The position numbers and the translations under genes are program-made. Of a DNA stretch of 64,000 nt, positions 50,810 through 59,600 are shown in pieces. The notes under the pieces were generated by a model. That model made no database searches. It had not been told where the DNA came from and worked only from the letters and a program-made list of their open reading frames with translations. Source of the stretch: Oceanisphaera avium (lineage in GTDB: Bacteria; Pseudomonadota; Gammaproteobacteria; Enterobacterales; Aeromonadaceae); contig NZ_CP021376.1 of the NCBI RefSeq assembly GCF_002157875.1, positions 2,312,501-2,376,500 on the forward strand, in the 5' to 3' direction. How positions within the stretch are numbered: position 1 is the stretch's first letter; every line of letters begins with the position of its first letter.

Positions 50810-51421
50810 TTGGGTATTCGCGCTACACAAAAAGAAAAAACCCGTCGTACGCTAATTGACGCCGCTTTTAAACAATTGAGCGCAGAACGAAGCTTTTCTA
50901 GTCTTAGTTTACGAGAAGTGGCGCGGGAAGCGGGGCTTGCACCCACTTCTTTTTATCGCCACTTTAAAGATATGGAAGAGCTTGGGCTGACGCTCGTTGA
51001 TGAAGGCGGTCTTACTCTGCGCCAATTAATGCGCCAAGCACGACAGCGCATTGCGGATGGGGGCAGCGTCATTCAAATTTCAATAAAAACGTTTATGGAG
51101 TTTATTGAACGCAGCCCCGATGTGTTTCGTTTATTACTGCGCGAGCGCTCCGGTACCTCGGCGGCTTTTCGCCAAGCAGTGGCGCGAGAAATTCAGCACT
51201 TTACCGCAGAACTTACCGATTATTTAGAAGAAAAACAGCAAACTAGCCGAAGTTATGCAGAAATGCAGGCCCAAGCTATGGTCACCATTGTATTTAGTGC
51301 CGGAGCAGATGCACTGGATATGAACGAAAATGAGCGGGCGGCGTTGGCCGAACGCATGACCTTGCAACTGCGAATCATTGCCAAGGGCGCAGATGCATAC
51401 AATAAAGCAAAGAGGCTATAA
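50810..51421 (+). CDS. fabR: Fatty-acid biosynthesis repressor FabR (TetR family)
   Basis: About 203 aa. The TTG at 50810 gives [15 protein letters not shown], aligning with the E. coli FabR start. An in-frame GTG at 50792 would add six cysteine-containing residues and is less likely. [30 protein letters not shown] (~31-57). The ligand domain keeps [22 protein letters not shown]. FabR represses fabA/fabB in response to the saturated/unsaturated acyl-CoA balance. yijD follows, as in enterics. Confidence 0.92.
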   Translation: MGIRATQKEKTRRTLIDAAFKQLSAERSFSSLSLREVAREAGLAPTSFYRHFKDMEELGLTLVDEGGLTLRQLMRQARQRIADGGSVIQISIKTFMEFIERSPDVFRLLLRERSGTSAAFRQAVAREIQHFTAELTDYLEEKQQTSRSYAEMQAQAMVTIVFSAGADALDMNENERAALAERMTLQLRIIAKGADAYNKAKRL

Positions 51422-51444
51422 GCCTTATATTAGGAAGGATGACC

Positions 51445-51825
51445 ATGTCAGTAACTAAGAATATTCGTCGCAAACCTATCTTACTCGCGTTACTTGTCGG
51501 CCTGTGTGGTAACGGCACGTTAGCCGCATTAAGTGTGCACCAAGTGGCGTTTTCACTGTTCCCTATCATCGCTTTAGTGCTGGCAGCACGCATGCTTTAT
51601 AAGGAATATCTAACGGTGCCGATGGAAGGTGATACCCCCTTATGCACCTTGCTTGCTTTCTTAATAGGTGTGTTTGGCTATTCCGCCATATTACGTACCG
51701 AGTTTCCAGAAATGGGCACTAACTTTTTCTCAGTGATGATTTGTTTAGTGTTAGTTATTTGGCTGGCACTAAAAATGGGTGTTGCGGCGCGTCCGGTTGC
51801 TAAAGACGAAACAGTAACTCCTTAA
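51445..51825 (+). CDS. yijD: YijD family membrane protein
   Basis: 126 aa with four membrane spans. The start at 51445 (MSVTKN) is preferred to 51439 because AGGAAGG is better spaced. GNGTLAALSVHQVAFSLFPIIALVLAARML and the TEFPEMGTNFFSVMICLV segment match YijD. Function unknown; it is always next to fabR in enterics and Vibrio, so a lipid or membrane role is suspected. Confidence 0.9.
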   Translation: MSVTKNIRRKPILLALLVGLCGNGTLAALSVHQVAFSLFPIIALVLAARMLYKEYLTVPMEGDTPLCTLLAFLIGVFGYSAILRTEFPEMGTNFFSVMICLVLVIWLALKMGVAARPVAKDETVTP

Positions 51826-51840
51826 ATGGAAAGTGTGTCT

Positions 51841-51867
51841 AAAAAGCCCGCCATTGGCGGGCTTTTT
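51841..51867 (+). terminator. Terminator of fabR-yijD, convergent with sseA
   Basis: AAAAAGCCCGCC ATT GGCGGGCTTTTT, T-runs on both sides, usable by both converging genes. Confidence 0.92.
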
Positions 51868-51880
51868 GTTGGTGGAGTGT

Positions 51881-52753
51881 TTAGGGAGACGCCGGTGCGT
51901 CAGTCACTATTGGTAATTCTGTCCGCGATCCCCATTCGGTCCAAGAGCCGTCGTACACCGCAATGGCTTTATGCCCCGTAATATAGGCAGCCAAGGCGAT
52001 AATAGCGGCAGTGACGCCTGAGCCACAGCTACAAATTAGGCGTTGCTCTGGCTTTAAAACTGGCGCTAATTTTTTGGCCAATTGCGCCTTAGGTAAGAAG
52101 TGTCCTTGCTCTAAAAGTTGGTTAAAGGGTAAGCAAGTCGCGCCTGGCATATGACCTGAGCGCACTCCTGCTCTGGGATCGGGAGCCTGACCGCTAAAGC
52201 GCTCTAAACTGCGAGCATCCAGCACTTGATAATCATCTTGCGCTAGGGCGTTTTGTACCTCACTGGCGTTAACTTGCCACTGAGGTTGAGGGCGGGCCAT
52301 AAACTGCCCAGCGTGGGCCTTGGAAGGGGGCGCGGTGTCAGTGGGTAAGTCTAGCGCTTGCCAACTTGGCAGCCCCCCATCTAATACGGCAACGTCTTCA
52401 TGGCCCATGGCTTTAAACATCCACCATGCTCGAGGAGCGGCAAATATCCCTAAGCTGTCATAAATAATAACTTTATGATGGTTGCTGATGCCTAAGGCTG
52501 CTACTTGTTGAGAAAATTGCTCAGGGCTTGGCAACATGTGTGGTAAGTGAGTATTTTGATCAGCAATTTCTTGGTCGAAGTCAAAAAACTGTGCGCCGGG
52601 AATACGCAGTTGTTGCCACTCATCGCGACCCGAGCGTCCCGTAGCCGGCATATGCCAGCTGGCATCTAAAATTTTTATTTGAGGATCACTTAAGTGTTCT
52701 GCCAACCAAGTGGAGGTGACCAACGCGCTTGGGTGAGATAATGCCGCCATCAT
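51881..52753 (-). CDS. sseA: 3-mercaptopyruvate sulfurtransferase SseA
   Basis: 290 aa with two rhodanese domains. The C-terminal active-site loop CGSGVT (~242-247), preceded by CS, is the mercaptopyruvate type rather than the CRKGVT of thiosulfate sulfurtransferase. It moves sulfur from 3-mercaptopyruvate to acceptors. AAGGAG precedes a double ATG. The csrB-like RNA gene lies upstream in the opposite direction. Confidence 0.93.
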   Translation of the reverse strand: MMAALSHPSALVTSTWLAEHLSDPQIKILDASWHMPATGRSGRDEWQQLRIPGAQFFDFDQEIADQNTHLPHMLPSPEQFSQQVAALGISNHHKVIIYDSLGIFAAPRAWWMFKAMGHEDVAVLDGGLPSWQALDLPTDTAPPSKAHAGQFMARPQPQWQVNASEVQNALAQDDYQVLDARSLERFSGQAPDPRAGVRSGHMPGATCLPFNQLLEQGHFLPKAQLAKKLAPVLKPEQRLICSCGSGVTAAIIALAAYITGHKAIAVYDGSWTEWGSRTELPIVTDAPASP

Positions 52754-52831
52754 ATTGCTCCTTATTAACCAGTGTTCTTATGGTAGTGGTGGAATTCACT
52801 GGGGGCTATGTTTTTATACTAGCCATTATTT

Positions 52832-52860
52832 TGTAAGACATTGACCATAGTCCTTGTAAG
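52832..52860 (+). promoter_or_regulatory. Possible UvrY/SirA (GacA-type) upstream site for csrB
   Basis: Two TGTAAG words (52832 and 52855) lie roughly 175-200 bp before the csrB start. That is the distance at which UvrY binds upstream of csrB in enterics. The inverted half-site CTTACA is not well kept, so this is only suggestive. Confidence 0.3.
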
Positions 52861-52995
52861 CTAAAGCGTAATGTAGCGACAGTGATGACATATACTTCAG
52901 AGGTAATATTAGCCTGCTTATAATAAAGCCTACTTATATCAATAACTTAAATTTAAACTATGATTTATTCGCAAAATGCAAAGCCGGTTCTTATC

Positions 52996-53023
52996 TTGAG
53001 AAGCAAGGTGTTTGCTGTATAGT
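52996..53023 (+). promoter_or_regulatory. Predicted csrB promoter
   Basis: TTGAGA (52996) and TATAGT (53018) are spaced 16 bp, seven bases before the proposed RNA start. Confidence 0.65.
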
Positions 53024-53030
53024 TAGTCAT

Positions 53031-53303
53031 GCAAGGAGCAAGTAAGCCCGTGAGGAAGACAGGCTTGCCATGTAAGGCGAAAGGAACCCCGCAGGAAGCG
53101 GAGTAGGACACCTCCAGGATGGAGACGTTACGCAACTCAGGATGAGTCGCAGTCAGGATGACACAGGACACGCCGATGGAACGGTATGAGGAACCGCCTT
53201 AAGGACAAGGTACTACGTCAAGGATTGCAGGGAGCAATATTGGTTTAAGGATTTGAGCCGAACGACAACCCAAAAGGGGATGACATTTGTCATCCCCTTT
53301 TTC
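53031..53303 (+). ncRNA. csrB: CsrB-like regulatory RNA (CsrA-sponge)
   Basis: A ~273-nt RNA gene. It carries 17 GGA motifs before its terminator (first at 53035, last at 53249), many as AGGA/CAGGA in hairpin-loop positions. It also contains CACCTCCAGGATGGAGA, which matches an E. coli CsrB hairpin almost exactly. It ends in a strong intrinsic terminator (53272-53302). CsrB-type RNAs bind many copies of CsrA and so relieve CsrA repression. An antisense open frame (52965-53171) here is spurious. Exact 5' end is inferred from the promoter. Confidence 0.92.
53272..53302 (+). terminator. Rho-independent terminator of csrB
   Basis: AAAAGGGGATGACA / TGTCATCCCCTTTT stem, followed by T-run and TCTTTT. 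Confidence 0.93.
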
Positions 53304-53345
53304 TTTTGTGAAAATCACCCTTAATTTACTCATTAGGTAGATGAT

Positions 53346-53666
53346 ATGGCGCAGTGGAACGCTATTTATAAAGCAGCCAATAGCTTAGAGGCGCATATGC
53401 TAAAAGGCGCGTTGGAGGTGTCGGGAATTGCAGTGCAACTACAAGGCGAAGCATTAGCCGGCGCGGTAGGTGAGTTACCTGTGAGCGCCATTGAAGTCAC
53501 AGTGCTGGTTCAAGCTCAGCATCTGGTACCTGCCAAACAGATATTATTAGCGTATCAGCAACCCTATACCCACTCTTGGCATTGCCGACACTGTGGCGAG
53601 CACAATGACGGCAGTTTTGAAGTGTGTTGGCAATGTGGGCAAGAGGCGCCACAATTTACTGATTAA
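53346..53666 (+). CDS. DUF2007 domain protein with C-terminal zinc ribbon
   Basis: 106 aa. Residues 1-~70 are a DUF2007 (signal-transducing-protein-like) fold with AANSLEAHMLKGALEVSGI. The last ~30 carry two CxxC pairs (CRHC and CWQC), a zinc-finger of the RanBP2-like type. The combination is common in gammaproteobacteria, but its role is unknown. Overlaps the convergent yhhL stop by four bases. Confidence 0.82.
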   Translation: MAQWNAIYKAANSLEAHMLKGALEVSGIAVQLQGEALAGAVGELPVSAIEVTVLVQAQHLVPAKQILLAYQQPYTHSWHCRHCGEHNDGSFEVCWQCGQEAPQFTD

Positions 53667-53989
53667 TCGTTCTTCTGTTGTCTTTTTTGACGATTTTCGG
53701 CGTTAATTTTTTTATTTTCTTCAGAAATGGCTTTTAAACGAGCGCGATGATGATTCATAGCAAAGGAGCCAAAGACTAACACTGCCAGATAATCTTTAGC
53801 CGTGAGCTCTAAATATTGTGAAGCCTGCTTTAGCATTAACATCTGCATAAGATGCATCACTAATACCACGCCGCCTAAGATCAAGGGCATTGAGCCCACT
53901 TCCTGAAAGTCTGAGCCTACTAGGGCATAAATAACGCCACACCAAAATAACAACATAATTAAACGCATGGCGAGATTGATAATATTCAT
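53663..53989 (-). CDS. yhhL: DUF1145 family protein (YhhL)
   Basis: 108 aa with three hydrophobic segments (~5-23, 35-53, 68-80) and a charged C-terminal tail (EENKKINAENRQKRQQ). Length and position after rsmD match E. coli YhhL. Function unknown. Its ATG overlaps the rsmD stop by four bases. Confidence 0.83.
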   Translation of the reverse strand: MNIINLAMRLIMLLFWCGVIYALVGSDFQEVGSMPLILGGVVLVMHLMQMLMLKQASQYLELTAKDYLAVLVFGSFAMNHHRARLKAISEENKKINAENRQKRQQKND

Positions 53990-54579
53990 GACACGACTTC
54001 TCTTTGATAAAGTTGATAGGAAACTTGACCGGCTTGCTTATTTTTTAATAGCTGCCAGTTAGCAGGTAATATCGGCGCAAGTTGTTCACGCTCTATATAG
54101 ATCTTAGCGTTGGGCGCAAGCCAACCGCCTGCTTCTAATAATTGGCAAACATCGCTTAACAATTGCTGGTGAAAAGGTGGGTCTAAAAATACCACGTCAA
54201 AGGGCTGCGCAATGCCTTGTAGAAACTGCAGCGCATCTTGTTGATGGACAGTGGCGGGTGCTGCGGGCAAGCTGGCTAAGTTTTGCCTTAATTGGGTGGC
54301 CACTTGCGGACTTTTTTCCACCAGTACCACTTGAGCGGCGCCCCGAGATAGCGCTTCAAAACCTAAACTGCCGCTGCCGGCAAATAGATCTAGGCAGTGT
54401 GCTTGGCGAATATCGAACATTAACCAGTTAAATAATGTTTCTTTAATACGATCGCCCGTTGGGCGCAAGCCTACACTATCTAGAACGGGTAATTTCCGCC
54501 CTCGCCATAGGCCGCCAATTAAGCGAATTTGTCCGGTAGCCACAGCGGCCTTGTTTACAGGTTTTGCTTTTGCCATCAC
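53986..54579 (-). CDS. rsmD: 16S rRNA guanine(966)-N2 methyltransferase RsmD
   Basis: 197 aa SAM-dependent methyltransferase that makes m2G966 in 16S rRNA. The SAM loop is DLFAGSGSLGFEAL (~60-73) and the catalytic motif is LDPPF (~132-136). GLRPTGDRIKETLFNWL is a family signature. It is divergent from ftsY, as in enterics. Confidence 0.95.
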   Translation of the reverse strand: MMAKAKPVNKAAVATGQIRLIGGLWRGRKLPVLDSVGLRPTGDRIKETLFNWLMFDIRQAHCLDLFAGSGSLGFEALSRGAAQVVLVEKSPQVATQLRQNLASLPAAPATVHQQDALQFLQGIAQPFDVVFLDPPFHQQLLSDVCQLLEAGGWLAPNAKIYIEREQLAPILPANWQLLKNKQAGQVSYQLYQREVVS

Positions 54580-54709
54580 GTTTCGCCGTCTTTCAATAAA
54601 GTGCTAGTATGAGAGCGGTTTTGCACCCTCAAGGTGCTGTGTATTCTAAAGAAGGGACAGGGCTACGGCCAGCTCTAATCTCCCCCCGACATTGGTGAGT
54701 AATAATATA

Positions 54710-56164
54710 ATGGCAAAAAAAGGTTTTTTTTCTTGGTTAGGTCTTGGTAAAAGCAAAGAGCAGCCAGGCATAAACGAAGAACAAGATGCACAGCAAAGCG
54801 AACAGGCACGCCTTAAGGCAGAAGCCGAACAACAACGCTTAGCTGAGGAAGCTCGCCTAGCGGCAGAAGCCGAAGAACAGCGTTTAGCTGAGGAAGCTCG
54901 CCTAGCGGCAGAAGCCGAAGAACAGCGTTTAGCTGAGGAAGCTCGCCTAGCGGCAGAAGCCGAAGAACAGCGTTTAGCCGAAGAGGCTCGTCTAGCGTCA
55001 GAGGCCGAAGAGCAGCGTTTAGCTGAGGAAGCTCGCCTAGCAGCAGAAGCCGAAGAACAGCGTTTAGCCGAAGAGGCTCGTCTAGCGTCAGAGGCCGAAG
55101 AGCAGCGTTTAGCCGAAGAGGCTCGTCTAGCGGCAGAAGAACAGCGTTTAGCCGAGGAAGCTCGCTTAGCGGCAGAGGCTGAAGAGCAGCGTGCAGCTGA
55201 AGAAGCTGAAGCACAAGCAGCGCTATCAATGGCAACGCCTAAGGCGGGGTTTTTCTCGCGGCTAAAAAGCGGATTGCTTAAAACCCGTCAAAATATAGGA
55301 TCCGGTTTTTTTGGCTTATTTAGCGGCAAGAAAATTGATGATGACTTATTTGAAGAACTAGAAACACAGCTGTTAACGGCAGATTTAGGCGTAGAAACCA
55401 CCCTTGCGATTATTGATAATTTAACGCGCCAAGCAAATCGTCGCCAGCTTAAAGACGGCGAAGCCTTGTATGAGCTATTAAAAGAAGAAATGACCGCTAT
55501 TTTGCATAAGGTTGAACAACCTTTAGTGATAGAGAGCGCACCTACTCCTTATGTTATCTTAATGGTTGGCGTGAATGGCGTGGGTAAAACCACCACTATC
55601 GGTAAGTTAGCACGCCAATTTCAAAGCGAAGGTAAGTCGGTCATGTTAGCGGCAGGAGACACCTTTCGCGCGGCCGCTGTAGAACAGCTACAAATATGGG
55701 GTGAGCGTAATAAAATCCCGGTTATTGCTCAGCACACGGGGGCCGATGCCGCCTCTGTTATTTATGATGCCGTAGAAGCGGCAAAAGCACGTAAAGTGGA
55801 TGTATTGCTAGTGGATACGGCGGGGCGTTTGCAAAATAAGTCTCACCTTATGGACGAGCTGAAAAAAGTGGTGCGTGTGATGCAAAAAATAGATAGTGCT
55901 GCACCTCACGAAATTTTATTAACCCTAGATGCGGGTACTGGGCAAAACGCACTGAGCCAAGCCAAGATATTTAATGAGGCGGTGCCTATTAGTGGCATTG
56001 TTTTAAGCAAATTAGATGGGACTGCGAAAGGCGGCGTTATCTTTGCGGTAGCCGATAAATTTAGCATTCCAATTCGCTATATTGGCGTGGGCGAGCAAAT
56101 TGACGACTTACGTCCGTTTGTTGCTCGAGACTTTATTGATGCCCTTTTCAGTCAGGATGAATAA
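54710..56164 (+). CDS. ftsY: Signal recognition particle receptor FtsY
   Basis: About 484 aa from the ATG at 54710 (MAKKGFFSWLGLG), which has GGTGAG upstream; GTG/TTG codons before it are unlikely starts. An acidic A domain up to ~175 consists largely of 15-residue repeats. The N domain starts about residue 180. The GTPase G domain has GVNGVGKTTTIGKLA, DTFRAAA, DTAGR and the TKLD-like SKLDGTAKGG. It docks ribosome-SRP complexes at the membrane. It starts the ftsY-ftsE-ftsX unit with no gap to ftsE. Confidence 0.96.
   Translation: MAKKGFFSWLGLGKSKEQPGINEEQDAQQSEQARLKAEAEQQRLAEEARLAAEAEEQRLAEEARLAAEAEEQRLAEEARLAAEAEEQRLAEEARLASEAEEQRLAEEARLAAEAEEQRLAEEARLASEAEEQRLAEEARLAAEEQRLAEEARLAAEAEEQRAAEEAEAQAALSMATPKAGFFSRLKSGLLKTRQNIGSGFFGLFSGKKIDDDLFEELETQLLTADLGVETTLAIIDNLTRQANRRQLKDGEALYELLKEEMTAILHKVEQPLVIESAPTPYVILMVGVNGVGKTTTIGKLARQFQSEGKSVMLAAGDTFRAAAVEQLQIWGERNKIPVIAQHTGADAASVIYDAVEAAKARKVDVLLVDTAGRLQNKSHLMDELKKVVRVMQKIDSAAPHEILLTLDAGTGQNALSQAKIFNEAVPISGIVLSKLDGTAKGGVIFAVADKFSIPIRYIGVGEQIDDLRPFVARDFIDALFSQDE
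54836..55189 (+). repeat. Tandem 45-bp repeats in ftsY (about eight copies)
   Basis: The unit encodes RLAEEARLAAEAEEQ. Seven full copies (with Ala/Ser variation) and one copy lacking two codons are present in frame. Several copies are nearly identical at DNA level, so the number may vary between strains. Confidence 0.95.
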
Positions 56165-56830
56165 ATGATCCGCTTTGAGCAGGTAAGCAAGGTATATAGT
56201 GGCGGCTTTCAAGCGCTACAAAAAGTGAGCTTTGATATCGGCAAAGGTGAAATGGCCTATTTAACGGGCCATTCCGGTGCCGGAAAAAGTACCTTACTTA
56301 AGCTAATTAGTGTGATGGAGCGACCCACAGACGGCCAAGTATTTTTTAATGGTCAAGATGTGAGTCGTATTCGCCGTGGCCATATACCTTATGTGCGCCG
56401 ACGTATTGGCATGATCTTTCAAGACCATCATCTTATTAATGGCCGCACTGTGTTTGATAATGTCGCGCTGCCGCTCGTTATTGAAGGCTATAACCATAAT
56501 GATATTCGCCGGCGAGTGTCGGCTGCGTTAGATAAAGTAGGCTTGTTAGGCAAAGACAGGTACTTTCCATTAATGTTATCGGGCGGTGAGCAGCAGCGGG
56601 TGGGAATTGCTCGCGCTATTGTGAATAAACCTTCGCTCTTATTAGCCGATGAACCGACGGGTAATCTAGATCCGGCCTTGTCCATGGAGATATTACGCTT
56701 GTTTGAAGCCTTTAACAGCGTGGGCGTGAGTGTATTAATTGCCACCCATGACACTGGGCTTATTAATGCACAACGCCACCGAACACTGACCTTAAGTGCA
56801 GGCAGACTGGTTGCGGAGACCACGCTATGA
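56165..56830 (+). CDS. ftsE: Cell-division ATP-binding protein FtsE
   Basis: 221 aa ABC ATPase: Walker A GHSGAGKST (~36-44), signature LSGGEQQRVGIAR, Walker B LLLADEPTGNLD. With FtsX it activates peptidoglycan hydrolysis at the septum through EnvC, whose gene lies at the right end of this window. It follows ftsY immediately and overlaps ftsX by four bases. Confidence 0.96.
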   Translation: MIRFEQVSKVYSGGFQALQKVSFDIGKGEMAYLTGHSGAGKSTLLKLISVMERPTDGQVFFNGQDVSRIRRGHIPYVRRRIGMIFQDHHLINGRTVFDNVALPLVIEGYNHNDIRRRVSAALDKVGLLGKDRYFPLMLSGGEQQRVGIARAIVNKPSLLLADEPTGNLDPALSMEILRLFEAFNSVGVSVLIATHDTGLINAQRHRTLTLSAGRLVAETTL

Positions 56831-57774
56831 GCCGCCATAAATTATCTGTGTTGCAGCGTTTTGCTATGTATGTTGCCGATCATGTCCGCCAACTGTTTGC
56901 TAGTTTAGGAGAAATTTGGCGCACCCCGTTGAGCTCATTAATGACCATAGCCGTCTTAGGCGTGAGTCTTGCTCTACCGGCTAGCTTTTATGTATTACTT
57001 AAAAACGCTGAGTCTATTAGTGCGGTTTGGCAAAGTAAGGCGCAAATTAGTCTTTATTTACAACAAGATGCCACTGAAGAGCAAATCACTAAGCTGCAAA
57101 CGCAGCTAGCGCAATCAGCCGATATTGCCAATGTCACTTATATTAGTGCCGAGCAGGGTTTAAAAGATTTTCAAGGGGCAGCGGGCTTTTCTGAAGCGCT
57201 GGATTTACTGGCCGACAATCCTTTGCCGGCGGTGTTAATTTTAAATCTATCAGAAACGGGGCGCGCGCCCGATGCCGCCGAATTATTATTAGCTGATATG
57301 AATGCAGAGCCCATAGTTGAAACCGCGCGCCTTGATATGGCGTGGTTGGCACGTCTTTCTGGTATCGTCGATCTATTGCGCCAAGTAGTGGTGGGGATGG
57401 CGACGTTATTATTAGCGGGAGTATTATTGGTAGTGAGCAATACGCTGCGCCTTAATATTCTTAATAGTCGTTATGAAATTGAAGTCATGAAGTTAGTGGG
57501 TGCCACCGACCGCTTTATTCAGCGCCCCTTTTTATATGTGGGGCTTTGGTATGGTATTATTGGTGGTTTGCTCGCTTGGTGGCTAACCTTAGTCATGGTG
57601 TTTTGGCTCAGTCATAAAGTAACTTCTTTAGCTGACTTATATCAGAGTGAGTTTAATTTATTGGGTCTAAACTTAGAAGAGAGCTTATTGGTGATCCTCA
57701 CCGGTACCTTATTGAGCCTATTAGCATCGGGTTTTTCGGTACACCGTCACATACGAGCCATAGAACCTAGCTAA
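56827..57774 (+). CDS. ftsX: Cell-division permease FtsX
   Basis: 315 aa with four membrane spans and a large periplasmic loop after span 1 (~55-175). RLNILNSRYEIEVMKLVGATDRFIQRPFLY is the family hallmark. FtsX transmits FtsE ATPase state to EnvC in the periplasm. The C-terminus IRAIEPS fits FtsX. Overlaps ftsE by four bases; rpoH follows after 180 bp. Confidence 0.96.
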   Translation: MSRHKLSVLQRFAMYVADHVRQLFASLGEIWRTPLSSLMTIAVLGVSLALPASFYVLLKNAESISAVWQSKAQISLYLQQDATEEQITKLQTQLAQSADIANVTYISAEQGLKDFQGAAGFSEALDLLADNPLPAVLILNLSETGRAPDAAELLLADMNAEPIVETARLDMAWLARLSGIVDLLRQVVVGMATLLLAGVLLVVSNTLRLNILNSRYEIEVMKLVGATDRFIQRPFLYVGLWYGIIGGLLAWWLTLVMVFWLSHKVTSLADLYQSEFNLLGLNLEESLLVILTGTLLSLLASGFSVHRHIRAIEPS

Positions 57775-57954
57775 AAGCCTTAACTGAGTTGAACTTTATA
57801 GGGTAAATATGGTCTTATATACGCCCATTAAAGCCAGCTCTTGGTTTCTAGTCTTTAATAGCTACATTTTCCGCTATGCACTACGCAGTACTTATCCCGT
57901 TGGGCCAAATTAGCGCCGGTACTGCTTAGCGCCTTAATACGGAGTCATGTAATA

Positions 57955-58827
57955 ATGAATACGAGTGCAATGACAACAGATTTTCAGCGCCATTTTGCCT
58001 TGGTTCCTCAAGGTAGCCTGGAGGCCTATATTCAGGCAGTAAATACCATACCTGTGTTAAGCGCCGAAGAAGAACAGTCTCTGGCTGAGCGCTTATTTAA
58101 CGAAGGTGACTTAAGCTCTGCTCGCCAGATGATTATGTCTCATCTGCGTTTTGTGGTGCATATCGCCCGCGGCTACTCGGGATATGGTTTGCCTCAAGCG
58201 GACTTAATTCAAGAAGGCAATATTGGCCTAATGAAGGCCGTTAAGCGTTTTGATCCCAATGTGGGGGTACGCTTAGTGTCTTTTGCCGTGCATTGGATTA
58301 AAGCTGAGATCCACGAATATGTATTGCGTAATTGGCGGGTAGTGAAAGTGGCTACCACTAAAGCCCAGCGTAAATTATTCTTTAACCTAAGAAAGTCCAA
58401 AAAACGCCTCGGTTGGTTTAACCAAGCCGAAGTAGAAATGGTGGCTGAAAATTTAGGCGTGCGCCCCGAAGAAGTGGTGGAAATGGAGTCGCGCATGAGC
58501 GCACAAGATCCCGCTTTTGATCTGTCTGCAGATGAAGATGATCGCGATAGCCAATTTTCTCCGGTGCAATATTTACAAGACCACAGCTCGGATGTGGCGC
58601 ATCAAGTAGAAGCGGATAACTGGGAGCAAACCAGTAATCGCCGGCTGCGTGCTGCGTTAGCTACCCTAGATGAGCGTAGCCAACATATCATTCAAGCGCG
58701 CTGGTTAGACGAAGACGATAAAACCACACTGCAAGTGCTCGCCGACGAATACGGTGTGTCTGCAGAGCGTATTCGCCAACTTGAGAAAAGCGCGCTGAAA
58801 AAGCTGAAAGCGGCCATGGATTCTTAA
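57955..58827 (+). CDS. rpoH: RNA polymerase sigma-32 factor
   Basis: 290 aa (E. coli 284). Region 2 has [24 protein letters not shown] and the RpoH-box [17 protein letters not shown]. Region 4 has [22 protein letters not shown]. It directs heat-shock transcription. The 180-bp upstream spacer presumably holds its own promoters, but I could not place them with confidence. A terminator follows at 58846. Confidence 0.96.
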   Translation: MNTSAMTTDFQRHFALVPQGSLEAYIQAVNTIPVLSAEEEQSLAERLFNEGDLSSARQMIMSHLRFVVHIARGYSGYGLPQADLIQEGNIGLMKAVKRFDPNVGVRLVSFAVHWIKAEIHEYVLRNWRVVKVATTKAQRKLFFNLRKSKKRLGWFNQAEVEMVAENLGVRPEEVVEMESRMSAQDPAFDLSADEDDRDSQFSPVQYLQDHSSDVAHQVEADNWEQTSNRRLRAALATLDERSQHIIQARWLDEDDKTTLQVLADEYGVSAERIRQLEKSALKKLKAAMDS

Positions 58828-58845
58828 GTGATAATAAGGTCGTAT

Positions 58846-58870
58846 AAAAGGCCTCGCGGGGCCTTTTTTT
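58846..58870 (+). terminator. Rho-independent terminator of rpoH
   Basis: AAAAGGCC / GGCCTTTT stem followed by T-run, 19 bp after the stop. Confidence 0.9.
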
Positions 58871-58913
58871 CCGCCGATTATCTATTCTAAAAAAGAAAAA
58901 AGTAGGAACTCCC

Positions 58914-59564
58914 ATGAGAATATTAAAGCAGCTGTTTGACAATAACCAAGACTGGTCTGAGCGTATTAAGTCCGAAGATCCGGCTTTTTTTGAAAAGCTC
59001 GCCTTACAACAGGCACCAGAATATTTATGGATTGGTTGCTCAGACAGCCGCGTTCCTGCTAACCAATTAACGGGTTTGCTACCGGGCGATGTCTTTGTAC
59101 ATCGTAATGTGGCTAACCTGGTAATGCACACCGATTTTAACTGTTTGTCGGTGGTACAATATGCGGTAGAAGTGCTGAAAGTGAAGCATATTATCATTTG
59201 CGGACACTATGGCTGTGGTGGAGTAAAAGCGGCCATGGGTGATGCAGAGCTAGGCTTAATCGATAACTGGTTAGCCAGCTTAAAAGACTTATATCAGCGT
59301 TATCGCAAAGACTTACTCGGAATAGAAGATGAGCAGCTAAGGGAAGATGCCTTATGCGAGCTTAATGTCGTAGAGCAAGTCGCAAATTTATGCCGCACCA
59401 CCATAGTGCAGCATGCTTGGCAACGTGGCCAAGAGCTGTCGGTACATGGTTGGGTTTACGGTATCCAAGATGGTCGACTGCATGACTTAGACGTTTGCGT
59501 ATCAGAACAAGAAGAAACTCCTGACGTCTATCGTATTTTGCAGCAGCGTATATTAGACAAGTAA
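58914..59564 (+). CDS. can: Beta-class carbonic anhydrase
   Basis: 216 aa. The zinc ligands C42, H98 and C101 and the partner D44 are all in place (CSDSR; HYGCGG). It interconverts CO2 and bicarbonate in the cytoplasm. Length matches E. coli Can. TAGGAAC precedes the ATG. It is 36 bp upstream of glpX; co-transcription is likely, ending at the terminator after glpX. Confidence 0.95.
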   Translation: MRILKQLFDNNQDWSERIKSEDPAFFEKLALQQAPEYLWIGCSDSRVPANQLTGLLPGDVFVHRNVANLVMHTDFNCLSVVQYAVEVLKVKHIIICGHYGCGGVKAAMGDAELGLIDNWLASLKDLYQRYRKDLLGIEDEQLREDALCELNVVEQVANLCRTTIVQHAWQRGQELSVHGWVYGIQDGRLHDLDVCVSEQEETPDVYRILQQRILDK

Positions 59565-59600
59565 TCCGCCTCGGCGGGTATTTGAACACTAGGAAATATC

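Noticed and set aside
52965..53171. Minus-strand frame within the CsrB-like RNA
   Set aside because: The interval is fully explained by the promoter, the GGA motifs and the terminator of the RNA gene.
54813..55235. Leucine-rich antisense frame and possible CRISPR-like array
   Set aside because: It is the complement of the in-frame ftsY repeats. Repeats are contiguous with no unique spacers, so it is not CRISPR.
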